Shown piece after piece: positions 10,781-22,722 of a stretch of 64,000 nucleotides of DNA. The stretch spans positions 44,828,110-44,892,109 of the forward strand of contig CM060173.1 of NCBI GenBank assembly GCA_030549775.1. The letters run 5' to 3'. The translations under genes were made by a program, and so were the position numbers. The notes below the pieces were generated by a model that saw only the letters and a list, made by a program, of their open reading frames with translations, searched no databases and was not told the DNA's origin. The DNA comes from Tamarix chinensis (lineage: Eukaryota; Streptophyta; Magnoliopsida; Caryophyllales; Tamaricaceae). Positions within the stretch are counted from its first letter, which is position 1. Every line of letters starts with the position of its first letter.

Positions 10781-12414
10781 TGTAACACTCCCAATTTTTG
10801 AACTATAATTTTTTTTGAAGACAATGCAAAAGCATTTGAAAAAGAAAATCGGAGAATGTTATTGCCACATCAATCCTGAGAGAGGTGTGATAATCACCTA
10901 ACCCATGTCTGATACAAGGTAAAATCGAACAATTGTGAAATAATGCATGCTCATTAATATTACAATAATGTTAATAATGATAGTGATAATAATAGCAGTA
11001 CTATAGATATAAATTAGTATGAGAGTTTATAAAGTCCAAATAGAGAAATCAATGCCAAGAGTTTAAAGAACCAAAAGAAAAAAAAATCCCAACACAGTGG
11101 GCAAAACACACCTAGCCGATTAGCCTAACTCTTAAGCACAAAATATAAATCTCCAAACCCAAATAATGACCAGCTACTGACCTACATCATCATCCTCAAC
11201 ATACTCTAGCTGATAATCATACCCTTGCAAATCATCATCTGCTCCTCGGACCAAAAGTCAGATCATCATAGTGACCACACAGGTTTAATATCACTACGAT
11301 GAAGTATTGGTAAAACAAACTATCTAAAACATGGTAAGGCTCATGTAGCACATTGAAGTCACATAGTAGTATGGTGTATGCATACTAATATAAGAATACA
11401 CTCAAACTTATGGTAGTGATATATCAAGGCATGCTTACATGTATATCATGGAAGAATAGTAATATGGCAAAAGCATCACAACCACACATTGTAAACCATA
11501 TTATAAATCTTCCTTTAATGACCACATAATTTCTAATTATTAAGATAATCTGTTCAACCATACCCAATTCTCCACCGTGAACAAAAGTCATGACAACATA
11601 AAATGACAATGGGATACCACACCCACCACATGAGGTTAGGATACATCAAAGGGGTTTTTCTTTAGGGATACCATACCGACCAAACATGGTTGAAGTACAT
11701 CAGAGGGCTTATACTGGGATACCTAACCCACCACACCTTGAATGACTTCACTATAAGGTCTACAAATTTTGGATATCACACCCACTTAAGAAATGGACAA
11801 TATGAAGTTCTAGGGGGCTTATATTGGGATACCTCATACACCCGAACTGGACACCAATGCCATGCCGGCCTATAATAGTATCATCCTATACCTCAAAGAT
11901 ATGTACATACCTACTAATGAATGCAACCAAATAGAGAAGAAAATAGTTATTGAATGAAAATATAAAGCATACAGTGACCCCCCACTATTTCCCTGCTAGT
12001 TACCTCGAGAGCTGGAGAAAAAGGCTCAAATGAAAGCCTAATCCATTAATTATTAATTACCAACCGATATCACACATCACAAAATAATTCCATTATTATC
12101 CAAATTAGTTGTTTACAAGTGAAAACACCAAACACAAGTAAATTCCATTATTATCCAAATTGGGTGTTTCCAAGTGATAACACTAAATACATCACAAGGC
12201 ATAAAAGCCATTAATTGGGTGTTCAGAGATGAAACCAAACCTAACCAATTCAAGACGCAAAATATCATCATTATGGTTCTTATTAATTTCTAGCTAGGCT
12301 AAACATGGTTGAAAACATGATTTAAATGTTGTAATTACATGGAGGTATTAACATAGAATATCCAAAAGGAGAACAAAAAGTAACAACAAACCTGGTGGAT
12401 TACAGTCAGACTAG
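10781..12414 (-). mobile_element. 5' LTR of gypsy element D, part 1 (3' half)
   Basis: The U5-side half of LTR D, plus strand starting TGTAACACTCCC. The first 170 bp match the minus-strand LTR end at 59098 and the reverse complement of LTR I (phrases GATGTTACCGC, CACCTAACTCATG and GATGCAAGGTAAAA are shared with variation). The LTR resumes at 16887 after a nested solo LTR; the two parts add up to about 3.26 kb, similar to LTR H (3.41 kb) and LTR G (3.42 kb without its insertion). Confidence 0.8.
11610..11850. repeat. 52-56 bp tandem repeat in LTR D
   Basis: Four to five imperfect units beginning GGGATACCACACCCACC, at about 11610, 11665, 11717, 11769 and 11825. Some units carry GAGGGCTTATACT at the end. 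The short open frame that can be read through the plus strand is an accident of the repeat and has no gene features. Confidence 0.75.
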
Positions 12415-13200
12415 TGTAATGCCCCCAAATTTATAAACCAAAAAATTCATTTAAAAGGTTAATTGCATAAGCTAAAATAATAAATCACTGGGTGTTACTA
12501 CCAAATATGGTACACGTCCGTTTTCCTCTATCGTTCTATTACCATGTGCTAAGGTTAAAAGCGTTACTATACTTAAATTATTACACAATTATAAATCAGA
12601 GTAGTGAGTGAGTGAAAGAGATTTAACATTATTTCAAATAGAATCAATCGTTAGTGGTTAAAAATGTCAGTGAAAGAAAATATATAAAGATAGTAAGAAT
12701 TATAGAATCTTTTGGATCAAAGGATATTGGACAAAACATCAGATAACCCTACACTCTCAACCCAAATAGTAGCCTTCAACATATCTTACAAGCTAACTTG
12801 TAAAGACCACTACCCATTGAAAAAGTAGGGACCCATGAAAAGGAACCCTTCAGCACAACATTACTGAGTAACCCATTATATAAAGCTAATATAAAAGGTC
12901 AGCATAAAATACATAAAAGGCATCTCAATAATACATGAACATTTAATTATACTTATATTAATTAAAATATGATAATCATTCATATAACCAAATAACATCA
13001 AGGCCATATACTACCAATGCTACTTCGTCTAGAATATATAAAACATACCAATGGAACATCTAAGAGATGAACCTTACAATGTAATTAGAAAACAACATCA
13101 TTCTCAAGCCATAACCATGGTCACAATTCTCATGATCAAAACCCACAACTCTCATAACATAGGTAGGCTCACCAAAATAAACTAATAATGACTCATGACA

Positions 13201-13350
13201 TCACAGATAGTTAGAAAGGCTGTTAGCAAAATATAGGTAGGCACAAAGATTGCTACTAAACCACAAGTAGGCATAAAGGCTGCTACTGAATCACAGGTAG
13301 GCATAAAGAATACTATTGAATCATATGTAGGGACAAAGGCTACTATCAAA
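13201..13350. repeat. Five 30-bp tandem units in LTR F
   Basis: Five consecutive units of exactly 30 bp, best unit TCACAGGTAGGCATAAAG plus a 12-base tail (GCTGCTACTGAA). Units start at 13201, 13231, 13261, 13291 and 13321. Units differ by several substitutions but no length change is seen. The length is a multiple of three, but stops occur on both strands, so it is not a coding repeat. Confidence 0.85.
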
Positions 13351-14114
13351 CCAATCTAATAATCATTTCAAATCAAATAATAATATTTTCCATTTTTATT
13401 TACTTGAGGGGAGATTATATCAATCAGGAGATACTAAGGTACTCTAGTTATACCGGTGCACAAAGGTAGCACAGTATCCTACTAGCTATCAACTCAAGGA
13501 TGCAAAGGTACACTAGTCGCACTGATACATGAACGTAACATAGTATCCTACTGATAAGGATACCTAATGCATTAATATGCATACCGTCTATTAGGTCCAT
13601 AGAGCTAAATAGAGTAAGATATAGGACTTGGTTGAGGCACTAAGGCACACTGAAAAAGTCTATAAACAATTGTGGGCTAAGCCACATCTTTAGAACAACG
13701 ACTCCTAAATAGCCACCATTCCCAATTTTTAGGTCTTTCACTTTAAGTATTAGTATTTTATAATGGTGACCAAAAACCACATATTAATCATATAGATCCA
13801 ATTCTTCATAATTAACCTGTTTTACTCATTTCCAAACATTTGGAGACAATCATCATCAAGGTCATTACCAATGTCAGCATTAGAAATCTACTAAGGTCAT
13901 CTTAGGCTCAATTATTCACATTTAAATACTTTAGGGTAAAATAACCAAAATACCCCTGAGACTAAAGTTACCACATTATCATTCATTTCCATTACATATC
14001 CTATATTATTTATCAACTTGTCATAAAAGGGATAACATGCCATAGTTAAATTATTCATCATGTAATTAAATCATTAGATATGCCATTATATACAATTTTA
14101 CACATAAAACCCTA

Positions 14115-14236
14115 ACATGCATTTCTAGAAAATGAAAACCCATATTCTCATGTTTAACAAACAATAATACATATCAGGTATGATTATTAGAATAATCATC
14201 ATGGTACACTCAAAATTATCAAAATACCCCTAGGTC

Positions 14237-14279
<43 letters not shown>

Positions 14280-14660
14280 TCATCATCATCATCATCATAT
14301 TGAAACATGTGTAACTAAAAAAAGCAAAACACCTATTCTTGTGCTTAACAATAAATGATACATATTAGGCATATTTGTTAGAATAATCATTGCGATACAC
14401 TTAAAATTACCAAAATACCCCTAGGCCATATAATAATAATCATGCTAAAACATGTGTTTCTAAACCAACAAAACATTTATTCACATGCCTAACCCTAAAA
14501 AAATGCATATCAGGTATGTTTATTAGAATAATCATCATGGTACACTCAAAATTACTAAAATACCCCTAGGTCATATAATAGTAATAATCATGCTGAAACA
14601 TGTGTTTCTGGAACATCAAATCACGTACCACCATACTTAACAATAATTATAATATGTTTG
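14115..14660. repeat. Tandem repeat of about 146 bp, 3-4 units, in LTR F
   Basis: Units begin with ACATGTGTTTCT-like sequence at about 14115, 14302, 14448 and 14598. Each of the first three contains CATATCAGGTATG, TTAGAATAATCAT and then AAAATACCCCTAGG. In LTR sense this last piece reads CCTAGGGGTATTTTGGTAAT, the same core that is expanded into a long array in LTR E (62301-63875). The first unit is longer because it contains an AAT/ATC microsatellite. Confidence 0.8.
14239..14299. repeat. Compound (AAT)n-(ATC)n microsatellite
   Basis: A run of about a dozen AAT units followed by six ATC units, inside the first unit of the 146 bp repeat. A shorter AAT run occurs at the same place in the other units (near 14431 and 14576), so the microsatellite grew in only one unit after the tandem duplication. 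Confidence 0.9.
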
Positions 14661-15212
14661 ACATTCTGATTCAAATTAAATATCATGATGTGCTTAAATA
14701 ATCAAATTGCTTCTAGGAGGCTTGAATAAATATAATCATGCTGCAAGTATATCTAAACATACTTAACTTAACATTTTCACCTGTACATATCATACAAAAT
14801 CTCTTCCCAACATTAGAACCACTTTATTCATACTTTTGTACACATGATATTTTACGTAGGATTACATGCTTCCTTTTTCGATTTTCATGATAATAATAAT
14901 AAACACATAATTATTTGTAACGAATCATGTGTGACATAATTCACATGTTAAAACCCTAATGTGTTATCATACCATATCTTAAAAAATTTAGTAGTGTATA
15001 AAAGTTACCTACTTTCTAGTAAAAGTACAATTTATTGGTAACCTCTAACAATTGTCAGGCTCTGCTAATAAAACTTTTTTACTTAAAAATAATATAACAA
15101 ATACCATATTAGTATTGAATCAATAAAATAATAAATTTTATTAAATATAAAATTAATAAACTACCCTTAAATAGTAATAATTAATAATAATAATTTTAAA
15201 ATAAAAATACAA

Positions 15213-15236
15213 CTCACACTACATGTGCAGCGTGAG
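15213..15236 (-). other. Conserved stem-loop in LTR F leader
   Basis: In sense (minus) orientation: CTCACGCT, loop GCACATGT, AGTGTGAG. This is an 8-pair stem in RNA with one G-U wobble. The homologous place in LTR E (61572-61595) has CTCACGCT and AGCGTGAG, a fully Watson-Crick stem, with a different loop. Both lie right at the 3' edge of the pyrimidine-rich leader. Conserved pairing with a changed loop suggests an RNA role such as dimerisation or packaging; that role is inference. Confidence 0.55.
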
Positions 15237-15239
15237 CCA

Positions 15240-16570
15240 TACATACATAGGAGGGTTGTGACGGTGGCGGTGTAAGGGTTTCAGGGAAAAAGGTGGTGAT
15301 ATAGAGGAGGGGAAAAGGAGAAGAAGAAAAAGAGAGGAAGAAGAGAGAGACATTGGAGATGGGGGTGGCTGTGGGGTGATGGTGTAGGAGCTAATGATGT
15401 GGTGGCCACGAGTAGACTTGACTAGGAGGAGTTGTGGTCGAATGGAGGGTGGTAGATAATGGCGAGGTGATCGTTGTTGGCTACCTAATTTAGTGGGTTG
15501 GCATAGGTAGGGAAAGGGAATGGCTTAGGTAGTAGTAGGGAGGCAAGATGCAAAGGTAGAATGCTAGAGAAGAGGTTGCTAGGTCATGGTGAGGTTGTGG
15601 CTTGGTTGTGTAGGGAGACTCTAGGGGTGGAGAAGGTAGTGTTAGGGTTGAAGTGGAGGGGATGGCAATGACAAAAACTCCTGTTGCATAGGGTATTGCA
15701 ACATAAGAAGCAGCTAGGGCCAAAGGGTAGGGATCGGTAGAATTTGTTGCAAGGAGAGGGAGGAAGAAAATAGGGCAGTAAGAGAGAAGGAATTAGAAGG
15801 GAAGAATAGAAGAAGAAGATGGTTGATGGTGGAGGCTAGGATGGTAGTGGCAGTGTTGTTTTTACAAGAAACGTAGAGGGAAAGGAGGGGTTGGTCATGA
15901 GGGAGAAAAATAGAGGTAGGGTCATGATGGAAATGGAAGAAGAGAAGAAGAATAATAAGAAGAAGAGGTGGGAGATGAGGCTTAGGCATGTGAACGTGGA
16001 AAGTGGATATTGTAGGGGAAATGTGTAGGGCACATGTAGAGGTGTAGGGAGGCTGGATAGGAAGGGAGGTCATGCAAGGAGGGAGATAGGTGACAAGGTG
16101 TAGGGAGGCTAGGGAAGGTGGGCATGTAGGCTGGGTAAGAGGATGGTGTATGAGCTAGGATTAGGAGGAAAGGGACGCGGGGACTAAGGCGGAAAAGGGA
16201 AAGGAAAATGTAGGCATGCATGGCAGGGGGTTAGGCATGTTTGGTGCATAGGGGTGCAGAACAAGCATGGGAGAAGAAGAAAGGAAAATGTGGGTTGTGT
16301 TTTTGGGGTGTGGGAAAAGAAAAAAAAGAAGGTAGAGAATTGGGCATGGTAGAGTAGGTCAAAGAAAAGATGGAGAAGAAGAAAAAGAAAAAAAAGAAAA
16401 AGGTCATGAGTGGATTGGGTTGGCTGGGTGAAAAAGAGGAAGGTTGATCTGGTTGTGGGAAGAAATAAAAGAGAGGAGGAGAAAAGTTGGATGGCCTAGG
16501 GAAGAAGGAAAAATGGAAAGGAGAAGAAAATAAAAGAGAAAAGAAAGAAAATAGGAAAGGAAAAAGGGAA
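15240..16570 (-). other. Pyrimidine-rich leader domain of LTR F
   Basis: About 1.3 kb in which the plus strand is almost only G and A (for example GGAGAAGAAGAAAAAGAGAGG), so the sense minus strand is C/T-rich. It follows a TATA-like AAATATATTT in sense order. Long minus-strand open frames here (around 15490-16221) are serine-, proline- and leucine-rich and arise from the skewed composition; no known domain is visible. The same arrangement occurs in E and the non-autonomous element, and a similar one in K. Confidence 0.7.
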
Positions 16571-16886
16571 AAGAAGAAAAAAGAAAAATAAAATATATTT
16601 AGGGTTAGAATTAAAATTAGGTTAAATTTGGTTTTTAGGATAATATTAATTTATCCGAATTTAAGGTTCCTAATTAAGAAAAAATAAATCAAGTAAAATT
16701 ATCGGTTTTGGGCTTGATTAAATAAAAAGGGTAAGATAAAATAATTATAATAATTTATTCAATAATATATCTATATTTGCGGGTTAAAGGTGAACAAAAA
16801 TAATTATATTATTATTTAAAGGTTAAATTTTTTTGATAAAAAGCTAAACATTCTAAATTAAAGTTACAAACATTCGGGGTATTATA

Positions 16887-18515
16887 ACCAGTTGATATGT
16901 CCTTAGGACCATTCAATTAGTTGGTCTCACCAATTGACTATCCATAGGAAACTAGTCGATGAGTTTGACCTAATCAATCGATGAGTCTAAGTAGAGAGCA
17001 AACCACTTCAGTCATGATGTCACCAGTCAATAGGTTTGGATAACCAATTTACTGCTCATAGGAACCGGTCAACTAGTTCATCAAACCAATCAATTGCTCT
17101 TGTAACCATTTGATCAAAATCCCCAAACTAGGTGACTATTCACACAACCAGTCAATTGATCCAACACATTGAATGACTAGTCAAGGTAAAATAACACCCA
17201 AACTTGTGACACACACACTAATATTTACCATATTATTCCTAGCATGCTGCTATGTCATAAAACATATAAAGAGACATGATGTACATGTAGAATCACATGG
17301 ATATGTGAAGATGTTGGCATTTAAACGAAATCATATATAAAGTGCCAATTCATGCATAAAATCAAAGAAACCAAACAATGCTTAAAATGTATGAAGAAAC
17401 TCTACAACATGCTTAAATTCTATAATATAATTACCCCATGATCAACGTAGAAACCCACAAAGAATATGGAACCACAATATGCAACAAAAACCTCATTTAT
17501 ATTAAAGATAATGATGTCTTACCTTCAAGAAATTCTTCTAGCACACAAATCCTAACTTGATGGCTATCTAGGAGGACATCGAATCCGAAGAGAATAAAAT
17601 ATTGAAACCATTAAAATTCCTTTTGGATCATTTAATAGAAACAAAATTAAGAGAAATAAGGGGGGAATAAGACTAAGATTAGAATAAGAAAAAAAATGTA
17701 ATAACTCGACCAATGAGGGAAGTAAAGAAGAGCAAACCTCTATTTTCTTAGTATAAGGGAAAAAAGGAATAAAAATGGAGAATACTCAATACTTAGCAAA
17801 CTTCACCAAGGGAAAGGTAGAAGAGAGAAAGAATATTAGGTAAGAAGTGAACATGAATTAGGAATAGAGTATATACAAGATAGAGTTGGTCAAAATCCAC
17901 AAGAGGGTGAGAGACAATACTGATATGGTTGAGTGTGGGCAACTAAGGGGTAACATAAGACATGATGGTTCGATGGAGGTTGAGTGTGGTCAAGGAGAGG
18001 CATGGAAAAAGGTTGGTAAGTCAGGGAAGGGGTGTACAAAATCAGCCACTCATCCAATCTTCCACAAAAGAGAGAAGAAAGTGAAGGAGAAAAGAGAAGG
18101 TGAGATATGCCTCAAAAAGTATTTTTTAGAAACATTTAACTAAATAAAAATCATAAAGTGATCTAAATAATGTAAAAATAATCTTAAAGCACTATAATAT
18201 GCTCATCAGCACAAATATAATCTAATTAGAAGTTTTCATAATCATTGGAAATAGATTTAAATGAAAAATGGAAAATGATGCGAAGTTGCAGGATAACTAG
18301 CTTATCAAATCGAGGGAACCTATCGACTAGTTCTTCAAGAATAAAATTATCAGTCTCTGAATGTACCAGTCAATTGGTTAGGAAAACCATTCGATTGATA
18401 TGCTTGAAATTCAAATCTTTATTAGAATTTTAATCCCTTTTCAAAACCAAAACTAGTTAGAATTCCCATCATAATTTTAAACATATTTTAAAGGATTTTA
18501 GGTTGGGGTATTATA
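16887..18515 (-). mobile_element. 5' LTR of gypsy element D, part 2 (5' half)
   Basis: Continuation of LTR D after solo LTR F. The plus strand ends GGTTGGGGTATTATA at 18515, i.e. sense start TATAATACCCCAACC. It contains the antisense of the motif cluster typical of this family (CAATTGACTATCC, AACTAGTCGATGAG and similar, 16887-17180, and again 18300-18390). A TATA-like TGTATATACT lies near 17869-17878 in sense, followed by pyrimidine-rich sequence. The small plus-strand open frames at 17886 and 18245 are not supported as genes. Confidence 0.8.
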
Positions 18516-19359
18516 AGTAATGCCATAATACCCCATATTTTTATAAGAATTATTAAATGGAAAATTATGGTGTTTGATATAATTTAATAATGTTTGATCT
18601 TGATTTATAACTATAATTGGGTTTAAGATAAAGATATATTTGAATAAAGTTTGGGATTGAATAAAATAAGTTTTTCAGGAGGATTGATCGGCTAGTTCTA
18701 TGAATCAATCAACTGGTTCGTTGTTTTAGCTAAGGGGTTTTATTTAACTAAACCTTCAAATGGTTTCGGGAAGTGATCGCCTGGTCTTTATAATAGTTAA
18801 CTTGTAGGCCACACTAATCAACTAGTCTGTAAAGCACTCGACTAGTAGGCCAAACTAATCGACTTGTTGGTTTGGCTAGGTATTTTTTTTAAGCTTGATT
18901 TTTCTAGAAAATTTCTTGTATCAATAAGGAACCATGATAATCTAACTCTAATACATTCTCTAGTGATTCTTAACCTTTTTTATTATCATTTATTTGGCTC
19001 TAGTTGCTGCCCTGAACAGATTTGAGGGCTTGATTTTGACAATTAAGGGAGATGGTAACCTCATTATTGTCTTCTTTCACCTCTCTCCTCTACACACCTC
19101 TAGAAGCATGCTTCAATTTCTAGACTATTGCAGCTCAGCTGGGAGATTCCTTCCCACACTGCTCTTCCATTACCATTTTTGTGTTCGATATTTTCTGAAT
19201 GAATTTGAGTTATATTCTCCAGAAAATAACCATTTGAGCTCTATAATTGATGTTAACCTATTCTTTATAAATCTACCCATTTAACTCATATTTGAACTAT
19301 AAGATTAGGTTTTTTTATTTGTTACATAACCCCACTCATTCCTTAATCTCTTTGTTAGC

Positions 19360-19367
19360 TATAAATA
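19360..19367 (+). promoter_or_regulatory. LTR TATA box, solo LTR G
   Basis: TATAAATA within GCTATAAATAACCCTAATCA, at the same relative place as in LTRs H and I and followed by CCTCTTCTTCTCAC. The promoter is conserved although this copy has no coding region, so it could still start transcripts into flanking DNA. Confidence 0.65.
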
Positions 19368-20993
19368 ACCCTAATCACCTCTTCTTCTCACTTTTTTCAA
19401 CCTTTAAAATATCTTATTTCTCTACCACTTGTGTTCTCTCCTCTCCACTTTGAGATTTTTTTATAGTTATTTTCACTCTTTTGATCCTTTTTATAGCTCC
19501 TTATTTTTTTTTATATTTAAGCAAGAAAGAGTTAGATTTAAGAGAAAGTTGAGTTGCTTTTAGGTGAATATTCCTTTATTTTTCTCTTAGGTTTGGTAAG
19601 CCCATTTTCCTTTCTAATTTGAGTGCTAATTTATGAAATTTATTCAACGATTTTTAAGTTTTAACTTGTTGTTTTTAAAGGTTTTGTAAGTTGAGAGTCT
19701 TCCAATTTGAGTTTTCCACCTTAGTGGAAAATTTTGCTAAGCATCAAGTAAGGCATTCTTACCTTTAAAAGGCGGCCTGAATAAGCATGGAATGTGATAT
19801 ATTTTGTGAAATGTTAATTTTATATTCCTGTATGAGATTTTGGCTTCTAAATTGATTCATGTTGAATTAATTTTGTATTATGAGAAAAGGCATATGATTC
19901 TAGAGAAAATAGGGTTGCTTTGGTTGAATGTGAAGTATGATTCAGTTTATGAGCTCAAAAAATATTGGCATGCTGCTATGATATGTTTTGGTTTGGATAC
20001 GGTATGATTTTAGAGTATTATTTACATGAATATGTTCTATGTTGTCTAAATTGATTAATTGGTTAGGCCAAATCGATCGATTGGTTGGTTTATCGTGATA
20101 ATGGTTGCTATCTACTTAAACCCATCAATTGGTTTGGTAGAATCTATTGATTGGTCTCAGAAAATTTAACCGGTTTAGCCAAATTGATCTATTGTTTTGA
20201 GAGAACCTTGCGATTGGCTGAGCTAAACTGATTGAATGGTTGGTCCAAATCAATGAACAAATTAGGCTAAACTAATCTACTAGTTTAACCAGATTGTGTG
20301 ATTTTGATCGTTTGGACTTGATATGTTTTGAGACTATGCCCAGTGCTACTATACAATTATTTAATGATGTAAATATAATTTTTGGCATGGATTGAGTAAA
20401 ATAATGGATGGATTAAATGGATCATAATTCATGGTATTCTCAATAGGTATTTATGAAGGATTTATTAGAAATATTCAAATAAGTATGTAATAACTTTAAA
20501 GGGTAATATAATATGGATTATTGGCCTAAATGGATTATCATGATGGATTGATTAATATTGGTTAATGGAAATCCCACCTCATGGTTGGAGAGTAAAAATG
20601 GTTAAGATGGAAAAAATATGCGAATGTATTACTTTGATGTTGTATGAGCCTTTGTATGATCACATAATCTTGGAAAATAACACACTAATCGCTTAAGGTG
20701 GAAGATGATCGAGTTGTGTATGTGTCTGGGTTACCAGATCTTCTCTTAAATAATGGTGGTTGGTCTAGCTTTAGGCATTTTTTAGTGCCTTCTGGTGGGA
20801 TCCTACTAGATATCGGTGCCTTACCTACTTTAAACATTGATGATATACTAAGGGGTATAGATACTAAAATGTCTTTGACTTCGGCTGAACTTTATGTCTA
20901 TTGATGTTTATATGGGTTTGGAAAAACTTTATGTCTATTTGTGGTTATTTGGATTCAATTGGACTTTGTATCCTCTGGTTTGGATAGACTTCC

Positions 20994-21766
20994 TGATGCA
21001 GGAGCATCCAAAGATGTTCCATAAGATATTGATTTGGCATAATTATTTTTGGAGCCAATTATGTTTGTTGTCTTTGATGATATTTCTTTGACTAACTTTA
21101 ATTTTATTGCCTTAAGTCATTCTTGTAGATATGCAACATATTTGCAGGAAGATGATCAAATAATATAAGAAGTCAAGATGTTTAAGATTTCCACATTTTT
21201 AGAGCTATTTCAAAGGAAGATATATTGTGCATGAAAGTCAAAGTCAAGAAGACCTAGTCAACCTTTTAAAGTCAACACCATTTTCTTGATTAGGATTCTT
21301 ATAAAAAAATTTCATGTAATCTTAGCTTACTTTGTTTGTAATAGTCTTATTGAGCCATGTATTCTATAGAAAATAAATACATTGTAATACTAGTTATGTG
21401 CTAGTTAGTTATTTGTGTGTCATATGGCTAAACTAGTGTGCTAGTTAGCAATGTCCTAAACCCCTATATAAGCATGGAATGTCGACACTCATTGTAGCAT
21501 GTTGGAAATTTTTTGATATTGAGATATAACACAAGTAAATACTTGAATAATTCTCTCTTTGTGATTGAATACCCATTATAATTCTATTTTTTATAATCTT
21601 AGATTGGTGATATTCAAATTAGTTTCTTTGAATATTTTTGAATTCTTTGATTTCTTGATTTAGTTATACCTTGAATATTCAATTTTTTCTTTGAATTCCA
21701 AGCCAAAATGATCCTAAATTTCAACTCTTTCAAACTAATCTTCATTCTCTTTGAAGATTTGTGTCA
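20994..21766 (+). mobile_element. Solo LTR, copia-like, 773 bp, nested in G
   Basis: Starts TGATGCAGGAGC and ends TTTGTGTCA, flanked on both sides by the perfect 5 bp duplication CTTCC (20989-20993 and 21767-21771). LTRs H and I read straight through this site (GATAAACTTCCA), which confirms an insertion. A TATA box (CCTATATAAGC, about 21463-21473) and downstream T-rich region support plus orientation. Length and AT-rich make-up fit a Ty1/copia LTR, but with no internal region the superfamily is an inference. Two short open frames in this area are spurious. Confidence 0.85.
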
Positions 21767-22616
21767 CTTCCATGGTATGTGAGACTATGGAGTGTTGCTC
21801 AGTCTATCACTTGATAAGAATCAAAATAAGGATGTGGATGAAGAGAAGAATAAAAGAAAAAGAATGGGAAGAGAAATAATGTCTTATAAATAAATGACCT
21901 AATGGCTTATGTAAGTTGGAAAATAGACTCAATGGAAACTATGTGAATGGATGGTAGAAACCTTAAATGTTATTTGAACAACATGCTTATTAATTTGGCT
22001 GGTTCTACCTACATTTTTTAGGTTATGTTTATAAGCATGATGCCCGAATTGTCCGAGTCATGTATGGTATGAATTTTTCATACATTATATGATCATGATA
22101 GATCATGTATATCTAATTATATGGCATAAGCACAGTATATGTTAGTATGATCTCCACATTATGGTAGGATTTCGTATGCGTGTGGCTACTGTTGAGGAGG
22201 TAACTTGGCTTACGAAATATGAATCATACTAACTTACTAGTTTGTTTTGTTACCTTCTCATTCCCACAAGTAGAGGACCCTCTCTAGGTTTTTTAGGATG
22301 GAAAATAGTGGGCCTACCTCGTTTCGGGCTTGGGCTTGGGAGCGTGGACATCCAGAGAATGTTGTTGGGTCCCTAATAGACTTGGGTTTGGGGCTATGCA
22401 CTACATTTTTTTTCCTGCCATTATAGTTTTGTATTTTAGTTTAACCTACTTTCATGTATTTGAGTATTTTAGGGACCATTGAGGTACTGCTCTTGTAAAT
22501 GTTTTCTTTAGTCTCCTTATATCGTGTTTCTTATGTACTGTAATTCCGTTTTATTTTGTTTGGTTTCTAGCATTATATCTAACATTGAATGGGCGGCTGA
22601 CACCTATTCTATGCTA

Positions 22617-22633
22617 GGTGCGGCGGTTGCACC
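22617..22633 (+). other. Hairpin near 3' end of LTR G
   Basis: GGTGC, loop GGCGGTT, GCACC. Same stem as at 4583-4599 in LTR H with two loop changes. Confidence 0.5.
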
Positions 22634-22722
22634 CTATTTTTCCTAGGTGTGATTAGTATCTTTTCTACTTCCATCATGTTTAAAAATGAAATTTTTTGCT
22701 AGTGAAAAATAGGGGTGCTACA

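Larger units (their letters stand above)
12415..16886 (-). mobile_element. Solo LTR F (gypsy-type, 4.47 kb) nested in LTR D
   Basis: The plus strand starts TGTAATGCCCCC at 12415 and ends GGGGTATTATA at 16886, so in sense (minus) it runs from TATAATACCCC to GGGGGCATTACA. The flanks are ACTAG (12410-12414) and ACCAG (16887-16891), a target duplication with one mismatch. The 3' end resembles the LTR of the non-autonomous element at 38544: both contain TAGTACCAxxCxGTTC-like and CTAAGTGCTAAGG-like phrases. In sense order it holds a TATA-like AAATATATTT (16591-16600), a pyrimidine-rich leader, a stem-loop, and two tandem repeat blocks. No internal coding region is attached, so it is a solo LTR left by recombination. 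Confidence 0.8.
18521..22722 (+). mobile_element. Solo LTR G (H family)
   Basis: Begins TGCCATAATACCCCAT and ends AGGGGTGCTACA. It aligns along its whole length to LTR H. Without the nested 773 bp LTR and its 5 bp duplication the length is about 3.42 kb, nearly the same as LTR H. There is no primer-binding site or coding region next to it, so it is a solo LTR. Flanking 5-mers AGTAA and AGAGT do not match well, so the target duplication is uncertain. It sits directly beside the outer end of LTR D. Confidence 0.8.
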
